Shown here one piece after another: positions 49,741-62,000 of a DNA stretch of 64,000 nucleotides. Source of the DNA: Tubulanus polymorphus (lineage: Eukaryota; Nemertea; Palaeonemertea; Tubulaniformes; Tubulanidae); NCBI RefSeq assembly GCF_964204645.1, contig NC_134025.1, positions 27,000,001 through 27,064,000 on the forward strand, read 5' to 3'. The position numbers and the translations under genes are program-made. The stretch's first letter is position 1; every line of letters begins with the position of its first letter. The notes beneath the pieces were generated by a model. That model saw only the letters and a program-made list of their open reading frames with translations, did no database searches and was not told where the DNA came from.

Positions 49741-51924
49741 AACAAGCATTTCTTTGTTGTAGTTAACAAAAACAATTTGTAAGCCGTAAAAAACTGATCC
49801 GTTTGGTGAAAAAAATTAATTCAACGTCCTGCACCTATCATTGAAATTACATTATGTGGCTATTTATGAATTATGTAGGCATCCATGGAAATATAGGGAT
49901 TTAAGATCAGCGGAATTTTGCGTATATAATTTATGAACAAAGGAAATAATAGATACTTTTCATTTTGAAGTAGAGTATGTCAATATACGCAACAAAACTG
50001 GCAAAAATCAGTGGACAATTTTTGGCCATGTGTATATTTCTAATACTGTTTATCATTCTATAAAACTGTCTCTATTGTATTTGGTTGTTGTTCGGAATGC
50101 ACGCAAAATCAAATCAAAACGTTAATTATATTGTTGGTTGTGTTAATTATAACTTGACTAAGGATACTGTAGATACATTATCGCTTAATTAAAGTTCATT
50201 GTCGTAATTAAGTGAATCAGTACGTACCATAATTACTTCTAGGGGATTATCGACGAAATTTTCTCCACTATAGCCATATATGTTACAGTGTAAGATTTAT
50301 TTTTAGCTAGTCAATGAAAACAGTCCGATTTCTTCTTTTGCGTATTATATCATGTATTGTATATAGTAGCTTATATATAAACAAATCTATGTATTCGATA
50401 AAGATATATATTTATTTGATACGCTATCTGGAGAATGGTAGTAGTTTATCGCATTGAGCAAATTAGTCGAGGATTTTCTTGCTACATGCTTCATATTCGA
50501 TGATTTGATACAAATCGAGAAATGATTAGCTACCGTCATATATATTTACATACAAATAAATTTGTGCGATGAATATCTTTTTGATTGTTATCATAAGGAT
50601 TGTGCCTAAAAATGTGTATTTTATTCTTGGAAATGTTCGAGACTCTTTCACTGTGTAATGAACTAAAAAGAACATTGATATAACGATGTTTCTATCGGGT
50701 TTATCATATATCAAATGTACTACTGTCTCCTCTGGGCCGTCCTCGATCATATGTACATTTCATTCACGCTGCTCTATATATATGTTCCGCCGAGGCCTTA
50801 AGAAATAGATCTCCTTCTGAAGGAAATATAAGTTTGCATTGAAAATTGTAATATTATGAATTGATTCAATTGGTGTTGGTGGGTGGGTTGTTAGATAGAA
50901 GCAAGTGTTGATATATTTTAGATACTACAGTATATCATGTAGAATTTCTTTGCATTTTTTGCGCTCTCATAAACTTTATAATTCCAATGGATTCAAGATG
51001 GTCAGATTTTCGTTTTTTTCTCAACAGGTGATATATAAATGAGCGCATTCTATTGATATCTAATCTGATAGGTTCTTTTGCATTTTGTGTTGTGTTCATT
51101 GTGCTTATAAAATTCAATTCAAGTCATTTGCTAACTATGGGTGACTATCATTACAATTAATGAATTGTGAATTTTATCACTATAAGTAGACATTTTACCA
51201 TTTGCTTATTATAAAAACATCATATATGAATGACTTCAGGTATACAACTATATTGAAAATCCCAAATTTGAAATGTATCACTTATGTGAAATGCATTCTT
51301 GCTTCCTACAATGAGGCCTCGTTACAACTAAACTTTGATGACTTACTTGATTACAAAATCGTAACCAAATACTGGGGTTAGATTGATGTGAAAAGTTCAT
51401 GAAATTTCTGTGAAAACATGTGAGAATTTCCAAAAATGTGCGGAATTATGCTGAAAAGTTTTGATATTCTTACCACTGCAAATATGAAAATTTGATAACT
51501 CTCAATTAGAAATCAGTTTTATGGTCCCTGAGGTTTGTAACGAGGCTCCACTTGATAAAGTAAGAAGAATATGGTTTATAGTAGTTAATTGTATGATGCT
51601 GATTTTTTTCGGTACTCGGTGTTCTTTTAAATGTACGTTTCAGCCTCTATTAATGTGTCAATGATGTATTTCGTCTTCCCGTGTTCGTATTGGTGCTCAA
51701 TCAACATCAATTCAAAAAGGTGCAAACTCACGTTTTACAAGAAGGTGTAAAAAAGAAAACAAATTTCTTATGATATTATCGCGATGATGTATGTTATATG
51801 TATCATCGCTTTGTACAGTCAAGTGCAGTTTCAAAAATAGGAAGTAGGTAGGTGTTAAAAAGACTCCGTTCGTGCCTTTTGATAGTTATCTCCGAATGCT
51901 GCCATGTTTTCATTTGATAGTGTA

Positions 51925-51942
51925 AGAGAGAGAGAGAGAGAG
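51925..51942. repeat. AG microsatellite
   Basis: Nine consecutive AG dinucleotides. A shorter AG tract occurs near 53971 in the TMTC2 intron, and TA and GAT tracts occur near 1343 and 1375 in a GINS1 intron. Confidence 0.9.
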
Positions 51943-52379
51943 ATAGAAAGAGGATATGTCTGAGGGAAACATACACAACTATCACCAGTAATGGCGAAAA
52001 GAATTCATTGTTTATATCGTTCAGTATATAGATTTCTGGTATATTATTTGGCCAGGATAATGTTTTATAGCCACCTATATCACCGGGACTTCTCTGGTCA
52101 GTACATTGAGGCGTGAATTGAAAATGTTTAGATTTTCCTCTAGATGGCGAATCCGTCGATTGCAGTAATTCGAATAATCGCGCATATATTTTTTCGATCT
52201 ATTCTGTATAAGTTGAAGATTCTTAGATTTCACTGTATAACATAGAACTCAATGCAAATCAAATGTAAAACCTTTTGAAATGGCACGAAAGAGCGTTGAA
52301 ATTGTGTATTGTTTTGTAAAAGAAAAAAAAACACTTTTTATGAATCTATATTGTGGAATGTTCTTTGCTATGTAATGAT

Positions 52380-52385
52380 AATAAA
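52380..52385 (+). terminator. Polyadenylation signal, probably R-Ras
   Basis: AATAAA with downstream TGT/TTT sequence. It is the last strong plus-strand signal before TMTC2. Confidence 0.5.
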
Positions 52386-53096
52386 AGTTAAGTAAAGTGT
52401 TATGTACAATACGGTAGACATGTCTGTTTATTTGGATTCATGATTGGTGTGTTTAATAGCAACTAGCTTTTTCCCTTCCAAATGCCCTTTTTTATGCTGC
52501 CTTCATATCAGGAAGGTCGTGAAGCTTCTTCCTCGGAACCCGATTGTGAGTTGACGTCGAATTGGTTAGATGAATGAAATTTTACTCGCAGGTTTGGAAC
52601 TGGGAGGATGTTCCCGTACCATCCAAAACTTATGTTTCGTCTAGAGTCTGTTAATACGTGTACAAACTGCTATTTGCTGTCGAGGATATTGTACTGATAT
52701 CGAATTGGCTTCGTTCTAACATCGCTTCCTTGTTGTGGTCATCGAGATTTTATTCTTATAATCTTTTTCTGTTCATTTTGCACTTTTTCGTGTATCTCCC
52801 TGAGTTCTTGACCTTTCAATTTATGGTTTTGTACCAAACCGGACGAAATTACGCTTTAAACATTCGAAAACATCCAGGTCCCCGTGTATTGTCTTTCAAA
52901 ATCATAAAATACCGACCTGTGGTAAATCCAATGAAATAAACGATATAACCTCGTCGGCAAACTTTGAAGTTGAGATTTTATTGCGGGTTTTATTAGGCTA
53001 ATCCTGCACGCGACATTATTGGCTCGACGTTTGTCAAATGCGCTTGCGTATATTTAAGTTGTCTGCTAGTGTTCGCAATGGCAGTCATTTAGCAGA

Positions 53097-56000
53097 ATGG
53101 ATCGTTGTGCGGTGGCCGCGAGTTTGCTCGCTTGCCTACTCTACATGAATACATTGACAGCGGATTTCGCTTACGATGATAGGTAAGTGTTTTATCCTTC
53201 ACGATGCGGTTGAAATAAACGTTTTCAGTTCAGAATTTTAGAGTTTTCAAAGGAATTGCATGCCAGTTCTTGCATACGTACGCTGGGTGGAAGGAGTGTG
53301 TCGAGTATAGTGTCAATGCATTACACACACATTGACTAGCTCTTTAGTTTTCTGTTGTAAGCTTTAGACCAAGCGGGGAGTCTTTTCGTTCCTAGAAATT
53401 TCTAATTCCTGAAATATACATTCACAGCCTTGAAATATTCAGAAATTCTCATAGATTGAATTCGTATACATAAAATTGCTTCACTCGGGTTTTCATAAAA
53501 GCAATGTGTAATCACAGAAACTTAGAATCACTTTATCTTAGAAACAACTCTCCGTTTTGGTCATCAGATTAATTTCAGATTTGTACCCGAATTTAGTCTA
53601 ATGGGTAATGAATATTATTTCGCATAATCTACTTCACATATAAAGTCAACCCGATTGCAGATTTTCTGAAATAAGAACCGAACGGATTTGAGTCTTAAAC
53701 GTAGTCTTAAGAAATTCCAATTATAGAAATGGTCAAATTCGTGTTTTATTTTCAACCTTTTGTTCCTCGGGGGCGCCCATATACAGGTGGACTACACTAC
53801 AATATCTGCAGTCATATAGATCTAATGCTAGGGGGTTATTTACGTGGCTAATGGTCATTTGACCACTTCTTTTCTTACTTGATTGAACAGTTATAGATCC
53901 TCGAGGTCCCAATAGCTATTCTATTTATCACTTTGATAAAAGAATGACACTTCGACTCTAATGGATGTTAGAGAGAGAGAGAGATGGAGCATCTTTAGAG
54001 ACTGAAGAGATGTAAATATTTGCTTGTGTGTGGGTACCCGCTATCGTAATTGCGATGCTTGTAATGAGTAATAAAAAGCGCGTTCCGTTCAAAAAGCAAA
54101 ATGCAGAATATTACTTTGTGATGCAACTTAGATCAAAGAGAAATCCATTAACAACTAAACAAATGTTATGTCATGGATCAAATCCGTTTAAACAGTCGTC
54201 TTAACTAAAATACTATTTTGTTGGTTTTTCAATTTCATCCTCGCAATGAGTATGGTCCTTTTCATAATTTACACTAATACCTTAGTCAAATCTATTTCAT
54301 ACACAGCCAATATTGGACAAAAGCAAATATTCGTGTAAACAAAAATGGAAAGTACTCCATCGCGAGTCCATGTGATGTAGTGTTTAGAGAGTAATCACCC
54401 TTGTTAGCACACTGGTCTACATCTCCTAGGTCTGAGTGGTTCAAAACATGAAATTTTCGGCTGTAGTACGCACTTGACTGGCTTTCCGAAGGTATCGATC
54501 AATCTTTCTTCTATAGAATCAAAGACTAGGTAAATGTTTTCCTGTATATGGTCAATATAGACATATTAGAATGACAGATGGCGATTTCCAATCCTCTATG
54601 TCTCTGTACAAGTTTACTATGCACTGGACAACCTGACTTTTAGAGCCATTCCATTTTTTCACGTATGAAATGTCCGACCTTTCAAAACCGATTAAAACTA
54701 TACCTTTTGTTCATAAGATATGATTGCCTTTTGCAGAATATGAAATGTTCAATATTTTTTCTTGCGAAAAAGAAATATTTGCGAATGTTATCAGACAGTC
54801 TGACAGCTTCTATTGTTTATTCATCAAAGCGACTTAAATCGTGGGGCGTGGAAATTGAATTTTTCTCCATTTGTTAAGAATTAGAAAAAAATACTATTGA
54901 ACGATCTCTGGTAACTTGAGTAGGTCCTCAAAGTTCGGTATTATACAGCGCCTCATTCAGCTATTGTTCGACTATTGTTAATATTATATAATGCAACGAA
55001 ATCCTGACTAATGTGTTTTTTATCGAGAGCAAAAATGAAGTTTTTACTCGTGATTATTGAAATAAGGGAATCCTTTGGGCGTCGATAATTCGAAGCTATT
55101 AAGTTACAGGTTATTGACAGAAACATTTTATTCATAACTCTGATAATTTTTGTAAACTTGGAATCAAACAATCTTATGACAGAGAAAGCTTTGTATTTGC
55201 ACTTACTGTCGCATTGGTGTGGTATTCCATAAAACCGAAGGTACTATTTCAAAGATCTTGCTTGATTTGGTAAAGTATCGATGACCCGATATGAACGCTG
55301 CTGACGGTGACAGATTTATTTGAAAAATCTTATAAATAATTCTTAAACCGGTACAAAATGCTTAGCAACTGTAATCTTCTGGGCAAATTATATCGTCCAG
55401 TCTGGTCAATTCAGTGCAATTGTCTATTATAAATGCCAATAGGACAAAGCCTTGGTTGATATATGGTTGCATTAAATGGCCATGCGGCATGGTTTTGACT
55501 TTTGCAAGTAATAAACAAAAACCTTTGTCATTATCTCACCCTAAAGCTAATGATCCTTCATATATGGCTCAGTACAAGATAAAAACTTAGTATTAGCTTG
55601 AGTAATTCTGCGTGTCCACTTTAGTCAAAATTTATAGTTATGGTTTCTTTAATGGCATTTTAACCGTACATATATGCTAGGAACTTTGGAAACTTATAGC
55701 AATTCAAATAATTTCTGCCTTTGTTCGGACATACATACATACGTGTATAAGAAATATTTCAAGCAGCATATTGTGACCCTCTCCCATCCCGACCTTCCTA
55801 TCTCATCCGTCACAATCACAATTGTCACTTTGACAGTTGATTAAAGTATGTGTGATGAACAATAAACAATCTTATTAATCATTTATAACCGAGTGTATTG
55901 TATCTAATATATAAATCATATATTGATATAATGATAAGGAGTTTGGAAAATGAGTAATATTTATAAATTGTGACGGCACGCCGTGTTAGTAGTCAATATC

Positions 56001-59000
56001 ACAATCGTATACATACAATTCGTTTTTAACGAATTCGGATAAAACGATGTATTGATATTGATACAACAAAGACACAATTCTTTTCAAAATACGAATGTTT
56101 CATTTTTCTATTACTGCACTAAGAAATAGGTTGAAAGGGAAACAGATTTTCTTGTGCCTGAGGTTACTTCCTCTTCTATAGTCGGTGGTTGTATCCAGGT
56201 AACCCCATACACCGCTGAAAATGTTTAGGCATTTTTTCGACCGCTGTTTCAAAAGTAGAAATGTATAATTAATTTTCCTTTCCTTGGGGTATTCTTGTTA
56301 TAAAAAGATGTTTGGATTATATCGGATATCGGCGAGACAGACACGGATAAGCATCGTTCTAATACATATAAACATGTTTCACCTATCTGCGCAGAAATAC
56401 GCTTCGAAGACGGAAAAATATTTTTTATTCCCCCAGTGTTGATGATGTAAGTAGATTTCCATCCCTGTGGTATGCACCACGCGGCCCACTTTTAAAAAAG
56501 GAATGCTTTGCCATTTGCTCCGATATGCGAACCTTTCCGTGAATCTTTTTTTCACAAACAATCGAAAACTTCTAATTGTGCAACGCACTTCTCAGTCTGT
56601 ATGGTACTTCATATACATTAGAGATGATAACAACAGGAAAACAACTGATGTAATCTATCATTTCTGTGAAATAGTAGTAGCCAAAGGTAACATAGGTCTC
56701 GCATAACATCGGGATCCCCTTTTAAAAACAGGTGGGACTGAAATATTGGAATGTTCATCATCGCCTGGAAAAGAGAGGATTAATATTACAATTTGCTTGA
56801 GTGAATGTTCGACAGGATTGTTTGTTTTACGTCATTCATAGATAGAAACAACGTAACACAATAGACTAAATATTCAGATTTTTTAAGCGGCGTTTCTTGA
56901 TATTCTCTTTCAAGTAGCATCGGTAGTTGTTTCTCCTTTGTTACGATCATGGTTTTTCTTGAGTAGTGTGTCTACCACTTCATATTTGAATATGTTAGCT
57001 GCGTATCAAATTGCTCATGTTACAAGAACCGTCAAAAACTAACTACGACATCAAATAACCTCCACCAGCCGCTGATAAAATTCGGAGTTCAATATCGGGG
57101 TAGACGGGTGCAATTTCTGGTGATCAAGCCCTCACAAGAAATAAAGTTCATGACCGCTGTGTCAGGCGCAAAATGCTCATAAAATGGCTATAAAATCTAT
57201 TTCAATATAATTGAAAAGTCTACGATTGCTCGGTCTCCAAGTTTAATAAATAACGTAAAAACAAAGTAATAAAATTTATGTGATCTGTCGCGTATTAGTG
57301 GTGTGTGAAAGCCGGTTAAAAGTCACTATTTTTGATTATATTATTGCTATACATGTCAGTATATGTAAATCAAATGGTGATTTATTTCATTTAATTTACG
57401 CATATCCTTTCGTATGCTTCCAGTACATATAAAGTGCATTACATCGATCTCTAAGGCATGGGCTATTTTACATTGATTGATTCCTCTGTCCAAAAATACG
57501 ATGGTTCGTTATATTGTCCAGTTAAGTGGTCACATTTAATCTACCAAATTCTAATTAAACACAGGAAAATTCCCCATATGTGTAAACAAGTTTTACCGTT
57601 CATTTTGTAGCCCATACAATATAAAGCCTTGATGAATTGACAAATTTTACATATGAAAGCGCGGTTTCCTAGTGGGCCGTATAATGGCATAAACATGCTG
57701 GGTGAAAATGGTAGCGTTGTGATATCATTCCACGCGATTTGACCCTGGATTCTTATAGTAAACTATTGTTCCATGACATGTGTCCATAGGAGTTATACGT
57801 ATAGAAATCGGTGTAGATTTTAGCTAAATGAACATTCACCTTAAACAAATTAAACCAGACTAGTCGTGTGGAGGAATAACATCGCGTTCGGTTAGGACTT
57901 CCTATCTACCAGTAAAAATTCACATTCATTGGAATCTCTTATTCATCATATTCTCTGATTCTGATTTTTCCGTATTTTGTCCCTGGTATCAGACAAGATA
58001 TATAACTATATTGCATATTTCTGTCATGCGGCATTTTTCCGAAAGTTCCCGTATGGAGTAACTGTTCATTTTGATGTCGTGATTGTTGTTCGCTTTCGGC
58101 GCTTGATGACATTTCGCCATAACTAGTGATGAGTCTGATCTTCTAATAACAAGAGACTTGGGGTGTTTTAACACAATGGGCTTATTATGGGGAAAAACTT
58201 TCTAACGTTTTCTATGGCAACGGGTCGCCGAAGAGATAGCGACTTACCTTATAATGTTCTGAGCTGTTAGCCATTTTTACTGAGTATCACGAGAGTTGTC
58301 ATAGCAACCTAATTTGAAGCAAATTGACGAAAACAAGAACTTTGTCCAAAATGTCTCTATAATTGCCCAAAGTTGAAGCATGCATTTTTTACTCGCCTTT
58401 CCGGAAGACTTAACTTTATTGGAACGATACTGGCGTTTTTGCTTAAGAACGAAAGTTTCTTTGAAGACGTTTTCGACTTAGGTTTTAGTAAATAGAGCAC
58501 GTACTAGACAACGCTTGATCATTCTGTATTTTTGTCGCCAGAAAGCATTCTCGAAAGATCGTTGTTGTATCCTCTCTAGTTTGTTCGATGAGCAGCATTT
58601 TCTTCCTCATTAATTTTATGTACGTGTTCAGAATTAGATCTCTTAGAGTTTCATTACACATCACTGATATCTGCGACCATCACCGACTGCTCGCGCGCTT
58701 TCCTCCCTCGATTGACACCAAGATTAAAAATATTTCATGCCCATTTATGATTTTCTTCTACCCTAAATCTAATGAACTCTTACTTAATCCTATTTCACGT
58801 TTCCATCACCTGCCGTTTTCAATATATCATCGGTCCATTGGCTGACCCGTTGTCATGGAGATTTTATACGTTTCATCGACGATAGCGTTTCGATCATTGA
58901 TACAAAAATCATTTTGTGAGATTGAATTTCTATTAAGATATAAAAAGCATTTTAAGCAATAAAACTTTATTGGGAAGATTATCGGGGCCTTGAAATAAAA

Positions 59001-62000
59001 ACATTTATTGCTTGATATTATTGCCGATGAATATATATATATTATTTCATAGATGATGGGATCAATAAACTTAATTTGAACTTAAATATATTCATTTGAA
59101 TTGACTCGCAACTAGTCTAACCCCAATATTGATGACGCAGTGCACATCCACTCACACAACATTCTAATTCATTATAAAAAATGCATACAACTTCATTAAA
59201 TAGAAAGTTGAAGTTCAATCAATATCAAAATAATCGCCAATTCTCGTAATTAGTTATTTTGACACGCCAATATTGATGACGTGGTGCACATCTTTCACAC
59301 TCCACCCCTTGAATAACGTACAGTAGTTTTCAACGTTTAAAAACATTTTTACGGCGTCAAAAAGATTACATAATAGCTCATGAGTTGACGTGAGAATTCC
59401 GCTGTCTTTGTTGATGTGGGCTAAATTTATCATTTTCGGCAGCTTTGCCTTGGGGAGATAATATTAATGGATCGATTATTATCTTAAGGTTCTGAAATGT
59501 CTTGACTAGCTCTCAAGTGAATTATAGATTAGATTTTCAGGAGCTGGCGTTTTACGGAAATTGGGAGTAATCAAATACTCGTTATTCAGGACGTAGAACC
59601 CTCGTGTTTTCGGGGATTTGATTCCAACGGGAATGAAATCTGCTTGAGACACTTTTTAGTCTTCATTCGTAGAACTAACACGATGAAACTCCGTTCTGCT
59701 TCTGAATAATTAGATAAGAACAAACGCGCTCGCGAAATCGGTGTTCTCGTGTTGTGTCTCTTAATTCGATGAACCAGTTTTTCCGATTTTGTAATTGTAC
59801 GGGTGTAGGCTACGAACCTAGCGGCTCTTCATGCTAAATCAATAATGAAAAACAGCTAACAAACCGAATTCCTTTCTTAAAACTTCCAACTAACTGAAAC
59901 TTCTAACTGCCTTAACTCTTTATAGCTCACTGGGTGCGTATTCAAAGTTCAATTATACTTTTAAGAATTGACCACCGAGTTCTCGGGATGATTTATACGT
60001 AAATATGGCGCCAGGCCCTGCAAAACTTTGTGCAAGGAATGGTAAAGTCATTATCTTCCCATTTCTAACTCTATGATACATGCCTAGCTGTTGTATCCTC
60101 ATAATTACTACCAACCATTTAAAAATAACTCGTTCTAAGTGTGAGAAGGCTTCTTACATATGCTTATTCAAGTGAAGGAATTCTAATGAATTTTTTATCT
60201 GTTGTCTCTCGACCATTCACCCGATAAGTTATAGTTGCTGGGAAAAAATGATATTCGGTACGATTGGCTTTCCTTTTTCCTCCTTTTTCTTTTCGATATC
60301 GATAGTTTCATCTGTCTGGAGATGATTGAATATTTTTATCATCGCGACTACTGATCAATCTGTGATTCATGACTCTGATATACCAGCAAATAGCATGATA
60401 ACAATTTACTTGATTGCTGCCGACAAATTTCTGCAAGTCAATTATCCATAAACAGCAACGTTTATTTGCCTAGATGCTGCTGGGTTCGATAATCATATAA
60501 AAATTATTCCAGCTGCTTGTGTGTGCTGGGGGTTGGGGTGGGGGTGGGTGTGCCTACCGAACGATGAAATTAGGGGGACAGCAAACCACCAACTGTCTAT
60601 ATCTTAATGACAGGCCATTATCTCATCATCTCATCATCATACTAGTGTTTCAATATGGAACACACGGTTTATCTGATAACACGCCATTTCTTCATGACAT
60701 TGATATTTAGGGTGATATCTACGGTACATTTCAATTTATTATGTTCACAATCCAATCTGCGAAGTGTCATTTTCGATATGATATATTAGGTTTTTCATAA
60801 ATTCTACACCATTTCTTGTCACGCGATTCTTACATTTAAGCAGATATCTCCAACAAACAGAATTGCAGAAACTTAAAAAAGAATGATTTGCTGAATAATT
60901 ACAAGAGCTAGCAAATGGCTTTTATTACGAAATCCTGCTAGATATAAACCACCACAAATGTGCGAATGAAAACTTTTATACACAATGTTTTGATGGGAAA
61001 TGCGAAGAGATTTCTTTTTGGATCTGATGTATGTGATCGTATAGTTTCTGCAAATCCAGAATACATACTGTGTGGAAATACTACTCGTGGCGGCGTTTCA
61101 TTTCTGAAAATGATTGATGAAATATTATTTCGACCATCATCAAGAATGAATATGAACTGAACGAATTTCTAACAACGCTGACAGTATTTATAGAAAATGC
61201 GTTTGATATACATTTTAACCATAAATGGTGTGTACATAGTCTTTGACGTAGTCACGATTCAAATTCTAATTGTTTGCCGTGAGTGACATAATTATTAATA
61301 GATGGACGTATAATGTCTGTGACTAGAGCTATGAGTTGACGAGATCGGGTTTCGCCACTTATCTGATCTGCTATTATTTCTCAAACTGAAGCGAAGTTAA
61401 TATTTCTCCGTACTTGGAAACCTGTTGACCCAGTCGGCTAGTATTTTGTATTTTAATCTTTCTTGTCTATTATATCGGGAGACATATTTTTAGTTTAGTT
61501 AAGCCACTTTATCTGAGTGCCACGCTTTAATGAAAAAGTGAATACCGCCCGTGTTGAATGCCGTATTCAATGAATTTTTGTTTTTTGGTCGTTCTGCGAA
61601 AATTGTGACCCAATTATTCAACACAGCTCACTCGCAAACATTTCAAAAGTCACGATTCTCATGAGAAGATATAAAGATAAAGTCAAAAATTTAAAGATCT
61701 AAGATTAATGAAGTCTTTTCTTGAAATTGTCTGCATATATTTTTAATACATGCCACCCAGAAGCCCGATTTATTATATACATGTATAGATAAATGCTCAT
61801 ATATTGTCTGCTAATTGCCGAATGCCAACATGAAATGGGACTTATTGGCATATTCTTGTCATTTGATCCATGGAAAATATTTGATCAAACAATCTTCACG
61901 TCATCTTTAATTTCCTCTTTTGTACTTTCGCTTTTGCAGATTATTGCGGTAAACAACTAATTGTTTTATTTAAAAATCGTCATATTTGGCTTGAAGATCT

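Larger units (their letters stand above)
49741..53096 (+). other. R-Ras 3' UTR and TMTC2 upstream region
   Basis: AT-rich, with no convincing ORF. A good AATAAA at 52380-52385 followed by a TGT-rich stretch suggests a 3' UTR of up to about 2.6 kb. An AG microsatellite lies near 51925. TCCTCTAGATGGCGAA near 52138 resembles a CTCF core site. The ORF 52658-52939 shows no recognisable domain. TMTC2 5' UTR and promoter occupy the last few hundred bases. Confidence 0.5.

Noticed and set aside
52658-52939. 93-codon hydrophobic ORF upstream of TMTC2
   Set aside because: No recognisable domain, weak start context, and it probably lies in promoter/UTR sequence.
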